A stretch of DNA of 64,000 nt from Streptomyces sp. NBC_00654 (lineage in GTDB: Bacteria; Actinomycetota; Actinomycetes; Streptomycetales; Streptomycetaceae). How positions within the stretch are numbered: position 1 is the first letter of the stretch; the number at the start of each line of letters is the position of its first letter. This document shows positions 24,425-32,101 of the stretch, in pieces. The translations under genes were made by a program, and so were the position numbers. Below the pieces are notes generated by a model, which made no database searches, had not been told where the DNA came from, and worked only from the letters and a program-made list of their open reading frames with translations. The stretch covers positions 372,001-436,000 of the forward strand of contig NZ_JAPEOB010000001.1 in the NCBI RefSeq assembly GCF_026341775.1, in the 5' to 3' direction.

Positions 24425-25399
24425 TCAGGGTTCTGGATCCGCACGGGAGTTCCCCTTGGAGTTCCCTTCGGGCGGGCGGCGCAGGCTCAGCACCACCGAC
24501 ACCGTCAGGACCACGACGATGACCGCCAGGCTCAGCGGCGAGGGAATCTCCGGGACGTCCTCGCTGATCATCTTGTGGGACGCCTGGAGGATCAGTTTGA
24601 CGCCGATGAAGGAGAGGATGATCCCGAGCCCGTGGCTCAGGTAGTGGAACCTGTCCAGGAGGCCCGCGAGCATGAAGTACAGGGCCCGCAGTCCCAGAAT
24701 GGCGAAGGCGTTGCTGGTGTAGACGATGAACATCTCGTCGCTGACCGCGAGCACCGCCGGCACGCTGTCGACGGCGAAGACCAGGTCGGCGGCCTCGATC
24801 GCGGCGACGACGGCGAGCAGGGGGGTGCCGACCCGCCGGCCCGCCTCCTTGACGGTGAATTTCGCACCGGCGTATTCGTCCCGGACCGGAATCACTTTGC
24901 GCAGCAGGCGTACGGCGAGGCTCTTGCCCGGGTCGAAGGTTTCTTCTTCTCCCCTGAGGATTTTATAGGTGCTGTAGAAAAGGATGGCCGCGAAGACAAA
25001 GAGCACGGCGGTGAAACGTCCGACCACCGCGACGCCGAGGGAGAGGAATATCCCGCGAAATACGAGCGCACCGAAGACGCCGAAGAAAAGGACGCGGTGC
25101 TGATAGGCACGGGGCACCCGGAAATACGCGAAGATCAGGGCGAAGACGAACAGGTTGTCGACCGACAGGCTCTTCTCCAGCAGCCACGCGGTGGTGTATT
25201 CGGTTCCGGCGGTCGGCCCGAGGACCAGGAACACCACCCCGCCGAACACCAGCGCGAGGCTCACCCACAGCCCGCTCCAGAGGGCAGCTTCCCTGAAGCC
25301 GATGACATGGGTGTCGCGGTGCGCCAGGAGGTCGATCACCAGCGCCACGACCACGGTCGTGGCGAACGCCCCCCACAGCCACAGCGGTACGTCGAGCAT
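24425..25399 (-). CDS. TerC-family integral membrane protein
   Basis: 324 residues and about nine helices. TerC signatures are EKSLSVDNLFVFALIFAYF, HRVLFFGVFGALVFRGIFL and AADLVFAVDSVPAVLAVSDEMFIVYTSNAFAILGLRALYF, which carry the intramembrane Asp residues thought to handle metal ions. TerC/Alx-type proteins act in tellurite resistance, manganese efflux or metal loading of exoenzymes; which applies here is unknown. The C-terminus is basic and Pro/Asn-rich. No other ter gene is in the window. ATG 25399 begins MLDVPLW. Confidence 0.9.
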   Translation of the reverse strand: MLDVPLWLWGAFATTVVVALVIDLLAHRDTHVIGFREAALWSGLWVSLALVFGGVVFLVLGPTAGTEYTTAWLLEKSLSVDNLFVFALIFAYFRVPRAYQHRVLFFGVFGALVFRGIFLSLGVAVVGRFTAVLFVFAAILFYSTYKILRGEEETFDPGKSLAVRLLRKVIPVRDEYAGAKFTVKEAGRRVGTPLLAVVAAIEAADLVFAVDSVPAVLAVSDEMFIVYTSNAFAILGLRALYFMLAGLLDRFHYLSHGLGIILSFIGVKLILQASHKMISEDVPEIPSPLSLAVIVVVLTVSVVLSLRRPPEGNSKGNSRADPEP

Positions 25400-25464
25400 G
25401 TGGGCGACCCCGGATCGGTCGCGAGAGGTGGATGGGGTCCTGTCCTACGAGTGTGCGCCGGGGG

Positions 25465-25511
25465 CCCGCGTCCCGCGCGTCGGCGGACCGCGCGGGCACG
25501 CGGGACGCGGG
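25465..25511 (-). terminator. Terminator of the phosphoribosyltransferase-hydrolase gene
   Basis: A perfect 13-bp stem (25465-25477 with 25499-25511, CCCGCGTCCCGCG) starts 4 nt after the leftward stop codon. Confidence 0.75.
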
Positions 25512-25514
25512 GGC

Positions 25515-26867
25515 TCAGCCGCGTCCCCCGGCGGCCGGGAGAAGGTGCCCGGTGAACCAGTCCCGGGCCAGGTCCGCGACCCGGTCCAGCGCGCCCGGCT
25601 CCTCGAAGAGATGGCTCGCCCCCGGGACGATCTCCAGTCGGTTCTCGCAGGTCAGCCGCTCGCCGGCCTGCTGGTTGAGCGCGAGCACCGTTGTGTCGAG
25701 GCCGCCCACGACAAGGAGTGTCGGAGCGCGTACGTCACCGAGCCGGCTCCCGGCGAGGTCGGGCCGGCCGCCCCGCGAGACCACCGCGCCGATGTCCGCG
25801 CCCGCCTCCGAGGCGGCCCGCAGCGCCGCCGCCGCTCCGGTGCTCGCCCCGAAGTAGCCGATCGGCAGCGCCACCCGGGCGCGCAGCAGGCGGGTGGCCT
25901 CCGACAGGCGCCCGGCCAGGGTCCCGATGTCGAAGACATGCCCGTGGTCGGCCGCCTCCACGGGGGTGAGCAGATCGAACAGGAGCGTGCCCAGGCCCGC
26001 TTCGTTGAGGGACGCCGCGACCGATCTGTTGCGCGGGCTGTGGCGGCTGCTGCCCGAGCCGTGGGCGAACATCACGACCGCGCCGGCGCCGTCCGGCAGG
26101 ACGAGATCCCCGGTCAGCTCGATGCCGCCCGTCCCGGCCGGCCCGCCCGAGCTGGGCGCGCCGCCCACGGCCAGCCGCACCTCTTCCGTACGCACGGCCG
26201 GCGGGCGCGTGGACCGGGGGCGCAGGGGCCGGTCCGCCGCCGCCCGTGCCAGCAGGGCGACGACCTCGTCGTCGGAGGTCTGGGAGAAGTCGCGGTACCA
26301 CTCGCCGACGGACGAGAACGGCTGCGGCGCGGCCAGGCACACCACCTCGTCCACCCCTTCGCGCAGCCGCGCGACGGCGTCCGGCGGGGCCACCGGAACG
26401 GCCAGGACGACGCGTGCCGCGCCCTGTGCCCGTACGACCGCGCAGGCGGCCCGAGCGGTGGAGCCGGTCGCGATCCCGTCGTCGACCACGATCACCGTCC
26501 GGCCCTCCAGCGCCCGGCGCGGACGGCCGTCACGGAACCGGTGCGCCCGCCGTGCGAGCTCCGCCGACTCGGTGCGCTCGACCGCGGCGAGATCCTCCTC
26601 CGTCACGCCCGCGCGGCGGACGATGTCCTCGTTGAGGACCCGTACCCCGTCCTCGCCGATGGCGCCGAATCCCAGCTCCCGGTGGTACGGGACGCCGAGC
26701 TTGCGGACGACGATCACATCGAGCGGTGCGCCCAGCTCCCTGGCCACCTCGTACGCCACCGGGACTCCGCCGCGGGGCAGGCCCAGGACGACGGGACGTT
26801 CTTCCTTCCACCGCCGGAGGGCATGGGCGAGCCGCAGTCCGGCGTCCGTGCGATCGGTGAACAGCAC
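25515..26867 (-). CDS. Phosphoribosyltransferase fused to a dienelactone-hydrolase-like domain
   Basis: 450 residues in two domains. Residues 1-205 are a type I phosphoribosyltransferase: VVLGLPRGGVPVAYEVARELG and the PRPP loop VIVVDDGIATGSTARAA. From about 225 comes an alpha/beta-hydrolase: VMFAHGSGSSRHSPRN (oxyanion), GYFGASTGAAAAL (nucleophile elbow GASTG), and HLF with the likely catalytic His near 420. The fusion is known in actinobacteria, but its chemistry is unsettled; the two sites may act on one nucleotide-linked or ester substrate. The start is GTG 26867 with GGGGGTG about 9 nt upstream. Confidence 0.85.
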   Translation of the reverse strand: MLFTDRTDAGLRLAHALRRWKEERPVVLGLPRGGVPVAYEVARELGAPLDVIVVRKLGVPYHRELGFGAIGEDGVRVLNEDIVRRAGVTEEDLAAVERTESAELARRAHRFRDGRPRRALEGRTVIVVDDGIATGSTARAACAVVRAQGAARVVLAVPVAPPDAVARLREGVDEVVCLAAPQPFSSVGEWYRDFSQTSDDEVVALLARAAADRPLRPRSTRPPAVRTEEVRLAVGGAPSSGGPAGTGGIELTGDLVLPDGAGAVVMFAHGSGSSRHSPRNRSVAASLNEAGLGTLLFDLLTPVEAADHGHVFDIGTLAGRLSEATRLLRARVALPIGYFGASTGAAAALRAASEAGADIGAVVSRGGRPDLAGSRLGDVRAPTLLVVGGLDTTVLALNQQAGERLTCENRLEIVPGASHLFEEPGALDRVADLARDWFTGHLLPAAGGRG

Positions 26868-26975
26868 GATGGGTCACCCCCAGCGAGGGCGGACGGAGGC
26901 CACGTACGTACACACCACGCAGTACGTGCCTACCTCGACGCAACCCCGTTCGCGGCCGTTCCGCAACTCCGGACC

Positions 26976-26992
26976 GGGCCGGTGTCCGGCCC
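26976..26992 (-). terminator. Short hairpin after the enoyl-CoA hydratase gene
   Basis: GGGCCGG-TGT-CCGGCCC, a perfect 7-bp stem with a 3-nt loop, 12 bases downstream of the leftward stop at 27004. Confidence 0.5.
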
Positions 26993-27003
26993 GCCGGAAG
27001 CCC

Positions 27004-27825
27004 TCAGCGCATCGGTACGACCCCGGCCCCGGTCCCGCCGGTGTCACGGGGGCGCCGGGTCGCGGCGGCGACGGAGGCCATGAGTTCGGCGTCCAGGAAG
27101 GACGGATCGGCCAGCCGGGTCGCGGAGGCGTAGGAGCTGAGCAGGGCCTTGGTGACGCGCAGGGCGGCCTCGGGGCGGCGGACGACGGGCTTGGCCCAGG
27201 CGCTGACGGCCTCGTCGAGGGCGTCCTCGGGCACGACGCGCTGGAGGATCGACAGGCTGTACGCCTCGGTGGCGTCGAAGGCCCGTCCGGTGAGGATCAG
27301 CTCGCGGGCGCGGGCGGCGCCGACCTCGTGGATCAGCCGGGGCAGCACGCCGCCCCACGCGGTGGGCAGGCCGAGGGCCAGCTCCGGCAGCCGGAATCCG
27401 GCGGTGTCGGCGCCGACCCGCAGGTCGCAGGCGAGGGCCAGGGCCAGCCCGGCGCCGATGGCCTTGCCCTGGACCCGGGCGATGGTGACGGCCCGGCTCC
27501 CGGAGAGCGCCTCGCAGACGCGGCGGGCCTTGTCCCCGGCGAGCCGGATGCCGCGCCCGGTCGGGTCCTCCTCCAGCCAGTCGGCGAACTCGGTCCGGTC
27601 CCCGCCCAGACAGAAGTCGTCCCCGGCACCGCTGAGCACCAGCACCCGTACGTCGGGGTCCGGTGCGGCCAGGACCTCCAGGAGGTCGTCCAGCATCGCC
27701 TCGGTGACCGCGTTGCCGGTGGCGGGGCTGTTCAGCTCCACGCGCAGGACGGGGCCCTCGCGCACGGTGCGTACGGTGCCCGGCCGGCCGTAGGGGGTCA
27801 GGAAGTCGGGGAGGGAGAGCCTCAT
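27004..27825 (-). CDS. Enoyl-CoA hydratase/isomerase family protein
   Basis: 273 residues with the crotonase fold. It opens VLRVELNSPATGNAVTEAMLDDLLEVLAA. The CoA oxyanion-hole region is SGAGDDFCLGGDRTEF, and KAIGAGLALALACDLRVGADTAGFRLPELALGLPTAWGGV is the second conserved block. The general-acid Glu of true hydratases appears as LPELALG. It acts on acyl-CoA thioesters. ATG 27825 overlaps the P450 stop by ATGA, so it is coupled to the CYP154-like gene, an arrangement that suggests the P450 substrate may be a fatty or polyketide-like acyl chain. This is inference. A hairpin follows. Confidence 0.88.
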   Translation of the reverse strand: MRLSLPDFLTPYGRPGTVRTVREGPVLRVELNSPATGNAVTEAMLDDLLEVLAAPDPDVRVLVLSGAGDDFCLGGDRTEFADWLEEDPTGRGIRLAGDKARRVCEALSGSRAVTIARVQGKAIGAGLALALACDLRVGADTAGFRLPELALGLPTAWGGVLPRLIHEVGAARARELILTGRAFDATEAYSLSILQRVVPEDALDEAVSAWAKPVVRRPEAALRVTKALLSSYASATRLADPSFLDAELMASVAAATRRPRDTGGTGAGVVPMR

Positions 27826-29078
27826 GCCGTCACGCTCATCGAGGTCACCCGCCGGAAGACCATGCGGGAGGCGTAGTCGGGTGGTGCGGCGGCGCGCAGG
27901 GCCGGGAAGCGGTCCAGCAGCGCGGTGAGCAGCGTACGGGCCTCCAGGCGGGCGAGCGCCGCGCCCAGGCAGTAGTGCACACCGCCGCCGAAGGTGAGGT
28001 GGCCGCCGCCGCGCAGGATGTCGAAGGTGTCGGGGTCCTCGTTGCGCCGGGGGTCGTGGTTGGCGGCCCCGTACAGGACGTGGACCATGCTGTCCTTCGC
28101 GATCGGGACTCCGGCCAGGACGGTGTCCTCGGCGGCGATCCGGCTGTTGATGTGTATGGGCGGGTCGTACCGCAGGACCTCGTCGATCGCCGCGTCGATG
28201 TGCTCGGGGTGCTCCCGCAGCCAGGCCCACCGGCCGGGCTCCTCCAGCAGCAGCGCCACCATGGACGACAGCAGGGTCGCGGTGGTCTCCAGCGAGGCGA
28301 TGGTGACGAACATGGTGAGGCGGTAGAGGACCTCGTCCGCCGTCTCACGGTCGGGTTCGAGCCCGTCCCAGGTGTGGATCCAGCCGGTCAGGACGTCATC
28401 GCCGGGAGCGGCACGGCGCCGCGCGACCAGGTCGGTGAAGTACGCGCGCAGTTGCGCCGTCGCCTCGGCGGACACGGCGAGCTGGCTCCTGGTGGGCAGC
28501 AGCTCCTGGGCGTGCACCTGGTTGTGGGTGATCTCCAGGATGTGCGGATGGTCCTCGGGCGGGATGCCCAGCCAGGAGCCGATGGTGCTGATCGGGAGCT
28601 GTTCGCTGACGGTGCTGACGAGGTCGGCCTCGCCCCACCGGAGCTTGTCGGCCAGCTCGTCGAGGAGGCGGGTGACATGCCCCTCGACCTGCGGGGCCAG
28701 CCGCTCGATGGTCGAGCGGTCGAAGAGGTTGCCGAGGCTGCGGCGCTGGCAGGTGTGCGCGGGGGCGTTGAGGCGGGAGAGGGTCTTGGTCATCTCCTGG
28801 GTGGCGACCGCGTCCCAGCGCCCGGTGTCGTCCTGGCGTTCCTGCCAGGCGAAGTCGGGCGCCAGCCAGTGGCGGCCGCGCAGCACCTGGCTGCACGCGT
28901 CGAAACCGGTGACGAAATAGCCGTTCCACGGAGCGCGGACGACGTCCCCCATGGCGCGCAGTTCACCCAGGAGCGGGTACGGGTCGGCCTGGCCCTGGGG
29001 GGAGTGCAGGCGTCGCAGGAGCGAGATGAGAGCACGGCGGTCGGCGGGGGGCGTCCCTATGCCACTGATAGCGCTCAC
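27822..29078 (-). CDS. Cytochrome P450, CYP154-like
   Basis: 418 residues. All core P450 features are intact: I-helix ASLETTATL with the paired Thr, ExxR at 300-303 (EVLR followed by YDPP), and the haem loop FGGGVHYCLGAALAR with Cys370. It therefore looks catalytically competent. In actinomycete conservons a CYP154 gene commonly follows a CYP157 gene, as here. GTG 29078 has AAGGAACTC upstream. It probably has its own regulation, since 232 bp of repeat-bearing, AT-richer DNA separate it from the CYP157-like gene. Electron donors are not encoded nearby. Confidence 0.88.
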   Translation of the reverse strand: MSAISGIGTPPADRRALISLLRRLHSPQGQADPYPLLGELRAMGDVVRAPWNGYFVTGFDACSQVLRGRHWLAPDFAWQERQDDTGRWDAVATQEMTKTLSRLNAPAHTCQRRSLGNLFDRSTIERLAPQVEGHVTRLLDELADKLRWGEADLVSTVSEQLPISTIGSWLGIPPEDHPHILEITHNQVHAQELLPTRSQLAVSAEATAQLRAYFTDLVARRRAAPGDDVLTGWIHTWDGLEPDRETADEVLYRLTMFVTIASLETTATLLSSMVALLLEEPGRWAWLREHPEHIDAAIDEVLRYDPPIHINSRIAAEDTVLAGVPIAKDSMVHVLYGAANHDPRRNEDPDTFDILRGGGHLTFGGGVHYCLGAALARLEARTLLTALLDRFPALRAAAPPDYASRMVFRRVTSMSVTA

Positions 29079-29221
29079 GCAGAGTTCCTTGACCTAGGCT
29101 CCGGGTTACCGCCTGAACCTACCCCTCCGCATATCTCCGCCAAGCGTCGATCTTTGTTGCCCCCGTCACATGCAAAAGTCGTGAATGCCCTTTGTCATAT
29201 GCGAATAGCGATATGGGCACT

Positions 29222-29279
29222 CACTCATCGATGGCGTACGCACTCATCCGCGTACGCCCTTACTCAAACGCGCACTCAT
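29222..29279 (-). promoter_or_regulatory. Direct repeats upstream of the CYP154-like gene
   Basis: CACTCAT occurs at 29222, 29241 and 29273, with a related TACTCAA at 29261. Steps of 19-20 bp put three of them on one face of the helix. GCGTACGC palindromes at 29234 and 29250 lie between. These look like binding sites for an activator of the P450 and hydratase pair. Confidence 0.4.
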
Positions 29280-29310
29280 ATGTGCGCTCAATTGCGCGTC
29301 GGCCGCCCGC

Positions 29311-30705
29311 TCACACCCGGAAGACGTCGAGGAACGAGCTCCACCAGCCCTTGGGCTTCTTGTGCGACTCCGCAGCGTGATGATGCGGGACCGCGGAGTT
29401 GGGGGCCGGCTGCGCGGCAGGCTGTGCGGCCGGTCGTGCGCCGGGGGCGGTGCCGCGTGCGGCGGTCGGGCTGAAGCGCACCGGCAGGGAGACCAGGGCC
29501 CGGTGGAACGGGCCCGGCCGCCACTCGACGCCCGAGGCCTGCACGGCCAGGGTGAGGTCCGGCACCGTGTTGAGGATCTTCTCGATCGCGGTGAGGGCGA
29601 TGAGCTGCGCGGGCGACTTGGCCGGGCAGACATGGGGGCCCGCACCCCAGGCCAGATGGGCGCCCTTGCTCAGGGTCTGGCGGGCGCCGGTGAGCGCGGG
29701 GTCGCTGTTCGCGGCGGCGAAACTGATCAGGACCGGGGTGCCGGCCCGCAGGGTCACCCCGTCCAGGTCGATGTCCTGGATCGGGTAGTGCGTCGCGTAG
29801 TTGGCGATGGGCGGGTTGTTCCACAGCACGTCGTCGAGCGCGTCCTCGACGAGCATCCCGGTACCGCGCCGCTCCGGCCCCGGGCCGGAGGCGTCCCCGG
29901 CCAGCAGGAGCAGCAGCGCGTTGGCGATGAGATTGCGCTCCGGCTCCACGCCCGCGCCCATCAGCATGACGAGCTGGTCCTTGAGTTCCTCGTCGCGCAG
30001 GCCCGCCGGGTGCTGGATGAGCCAGGAGGTGATGTCCTCGCCCGGCTGGCGGCGCTTCAGCGCGACCAGCTCCATCAGGCATTCCGTCAGTTCCGCGTTG
30101 GCCCGCAGGACGTCCTCGCCGTCGAAGATGGCGGACATGCCGCGGGTCAGCCGGTCACCGATGTCACCGGGGCAGCCGAACAGCTGGTTGAACAGCAGCA
30201 GCGGCAGGAGCTTGGCGTACTCGCCCAGCAGGTCGGCGCTGCCGCGCTCGATGAACTGGTCGATGAGGTAGTCACCGATGCGCTCGACGTCCCGGCTGAG
30301 GCGGCTGGAGCTCAGGCGCCCGAGGCTCTCGGTCACCGCCTTGCGCAGCCGCAGGTGCTCGGCGCCGTCCGTGAACAGGCAGTTGGGCCGGTACGCCATC
30401 ATCGGCAGCACCGGGCTGTCGAGCGGCACCCGGCCCTCGCGCAGCGCGGCCCACCGGCGCGAGTCGCGGGGGAAGAGCGCCGGGTTCTGCAGAACCCGGA
30501 GCGCGGCCTCGTGCTGCACGACGAGCGTGGCCTCCACCCCGGGGGCCAGCTCGATCGGCGAGGCGGGCCCGTTCGCGCGGAACGCGTCGTACACCCGGTG
30601 CGGGTCGGACGCGAACTCCGGCCCGTAGAGCGAGCTCTGCCCCTCCTGGTGCATGGGGCACCCAGCGGGGGCGCTGTACGGGGTGGCTCCCGGCTGAGAG
30701 TCCAT
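29311..30705 (-). CDS. cvnE: CYP157-like P450 of the conservon (cvnE), lacking ExxR
   Basis: 464 residues. The haem Cys360 sits in WGAGPHVCPAKS, but the usual ExxR of helix K is replaced by DVLW at 292-295 and the I-helix Thr pair is missing (GAGVEPERN). Loss of ExxR is documented for the CYP157 family, so this places the protein there. The N-terminus has CPMHQEGQSS, and the C-terminus a Pro/Ala/His-rich tail ending KGWWSSFLDVF. Whether it binds oxygen or acts as a redox-silent sensor partner is unknown. ATG 30705 has GAGGAAT upstream. It is the fifth gene of the conservon, 55 bp after cvnD. Confidence 0.85.
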   Translation of the reverse strand: MDSQPGATPYSAPAGCPMHQEGQSSLYGPEFASDPHRVYDAFRANGPASPIELAPGVEATLVVQHEAALRVLQNPALFPRDSRRWAALREGRVPLDSPVLPMMAYRPNCLFTDGAEHLRLRKAVTESLGRLSSSRLSRDVERIGDYLIDQFIERGSADLLGEYAKLLPLLLFNQLFGCPGDIGDRLTRGMSAIFDGEDVLRANAELTECLMELVALKRRQPGEDITSWLIQHPAGLRDEELKDQLVMLMGAGVEPERNLIANALLLLLAGDASGPGPERRGTGMLVEDALDDVLWNNPPIANYATHYPIQDIDLDGVTLRAGTPVLISFAAANSDPALTGARQTLSKGAHLAWGAGPHVCPAKSPAQLIALTAIEKILNTVPDLTLAVQASGVEWRPGPFHRALVSLPVRFSPTAARGTAPGARPAAQPAAQPAPNSAVPHHHAAESHKKPKGWWSSFLDVFRV

Positions 30706-30760
30706 GTGTGATTCCTCGGTGTGATCGCGGGGCTCCGCGGAGCCCCGGGCGGAAGGGAGG

Positions 30761-31351
30761 TCAGGCCGCGTGCGCGAGAAGGTGCCGGACCAGGGTGATC
30801 AGTGCCTGTGCTGACGAGTTCCGGTCCCGGGCGTCGCAGTACACGACCGGGGTGTCGGGCAGCAGGTCGAGCGCCTCGCGCAGCTCGGCCTCGGCGTGCT
30901 GGGACTGCTGGTCGAAGCTGTTGACCGCGACCGCGTACTCCAGGCCGTACGTCTCGACCAGGTCGATGACCGGGAAGGTGTCCGCCAGACGGGCCGGGTC
31001 GACCAGGAGCAGGGCGCCGAGCGAGCCCCGCGCCATGTCCTCCCACAGCTCCACGAAGCGCTGCTGGCCGGGCGTACCGAACAGGTACAGGACCAGCTCG
31101 TCGCTCAGGGTCAGCCTGCCGAAGTCCAGCGCGACCGTGGTGGTCTTCTTGTCGGGCGCGCCCCGGAGATCGTCGATGTGCGCCCCGGCCTGCGTCATCC
31201 GTTCCTCGGTGCGCAGCGGGGTGATCTCGGAGAGAGTGCCGATGAGCGTCGTCTTGCCCACGGCGAAGTGTCCGACGACGAGGATCTTCGCCGCACGCTG
31301 CACCGCGTCCGGCACATACATGTTCTCAGCCGAACCGGACCTGGAGTCCAT
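30761..31351 (-). CDS. cvnD: Conservon small GTP-binding protein CvnD
   Basis: 196 residues. G1 is GHFAVGKTTL, G3 sits in ALDFGRL, and G4 is the altered AVNSFD in place of NKxD. The effector region (RTEERMTQAGAHID) is typical of the conservon GTPases, which resemble the eukaryotic-type Ras/Arl switch proteins. It cycles between GTP and GDP at the membrane with CvnA, CvnB and CvnC. ATG 31351 (MDSRSG) overlaps cvnC by 26 bp and has GAGGTG at good distance. Downstream is the CYP157-like gene. Confidence 0.93.
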   Translation of the reverse strand: MDSRSGSAENMYVPDAVQRAAKILVVGHFAVGKTTLIGTLSEITPLRTEERMTQAGAHIDDLRGAPDKKTTTVALDFGRLTLSDELVLYLFGTPGQQRFVELWEDMARGSLGALLLVDPARLADTFPVIDLVETYGLEYAVAVNSFDQQSQHAEAELREALDLLPDTPVVYCDARDRNSSAQALITLVRHLLAHAA

Positions 31352-31700
31352 GCAACACCTCTTCGAGGATCTTCCTGTCAACGAGTTGGGCCGGTGGCGG
31401 GGCCTTGCGGCGGAGCAGATGCCCCTGTTCCGCTAAATCCTTCAGCAGCAGGCGCGCCACTCCGACGGGCAGCTCCAGATGCCCCGCCACCTCGGCCACC
31501 GACAGATAGCCGCCCGAGCACAGCTCCCAGATCGCCCGGACCTCGGGGCTCTGGTTCGGCGGCGGTGCCGCGTCCGGGGCGAGCGTGACCAGGGTGACGA
31601 GGGAGAGGTCCTCCGCGGCGGGCAGCCCGCGCCCGCCGGTGATGACATAGGACCGGACGAACCCGCTGCTGACCTGCTGCTCCTCGCCCGGCGCCGTCAT
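31326..31700 (-). CDS. cvnC: Conservon protein CvnC (DUF742), carries a TTA codon
   Basis: 124 residues, DUF742: FVRSYVITGGRGLPAAEDLSLVTLVTL, then a winged-helix-like part (IWELCSGGYLSVAEVAGHLELPVGVARLLLKDLAEQGHL). It is thought to link CvnB to the GTPase. Codon 89 (Leu) is TTA, at 31436-31434, read from the minus strand. In Streptomyces TTA is read only by the bldA tRNA, so full translation should depend on development. ATG overlaps the cvnB stop (ATGA), and the 3' end overlaps cvnD. It is the only in-frame TTA I found among the called genes. Confidence 0.93.
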   Translation of the reverse strand: MTAPGEEQQVSSGFVRSYVITGGRGLPAAEDLSLVTLVTLAPDAAPPPNQSPEVRAIWELCSGGYLSVAEVAGHLELPVGVARLLLKDLAEQGHLLRRKAPPPAQLVDRKILEEVLHGLQVRFG

Positions 31701-32101
31701 GCGTCGCTTCCCGCGTTCTGGCGGGGAGGAGTGGTCATCGCCTTCCCCAGCGCGGTGACCTGCTGCTGCATACGGAAGGACATGGCCTCCATGTCCACGT
31801 CGGCCGCGGCGGTCGCCGCGAGGTAGGCGCCGGCGCCCGCCGCGATCAGGAAGATCCAGCCGTCCTCGTACTCCAGGAGCGTCTGCCGCCAGCGCCCGGG
31901 GGACTGGGTCCCGATGAAGGGGGCGACGGCCCGGCTGAGCGACTGCATGGAGCTCATGGCCGCCGCGACGGTCTCCGCGTCGTCCCGGCCGATCTCACTG
32001 GAGTTGGCCAGCAACAGGCCGTCGGCGGACACGAGGATCGCGTGCCGTGCGCCGGGTACCTGGAGTACGTCGTTCAGTACCCACGAGAGATCGGGGTTCA
32101 C
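31697..32101 (-). CDS. cvnB: Conservon roadblock/LC7 protein CvnB
   Basis: 134 residues, one roadblock/LC7 domain: MNPDLSWVLNDVLQVPGARHAILVSADGLLLANSS, then SMQSLSRAV, then AAGAGAYLAATAAADVDMEAMSFRMQ. Roadblock proteins act as co-regulators of small GTPases, here CvnD. Its ATG overlaps the cvnA stop and its stop overlaps cvnC, so the operon is translationally coupled throughout. It is cytoplasmic or membrane-associated through CvnA. Confidence 0.94.
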   Translation of the reverse strand: MNPDLSWVLNDVLQVPGARHAILVSADGLLLANSSEIGRDDAETVAAAMSSMQSLSRAVAPFIGTQSPGRWRQTLLEYEDGWIFLIAAGAGAYLAATAAADVDMEAMSFRMQQQVTALGKAMTTPPRQNAGSDA

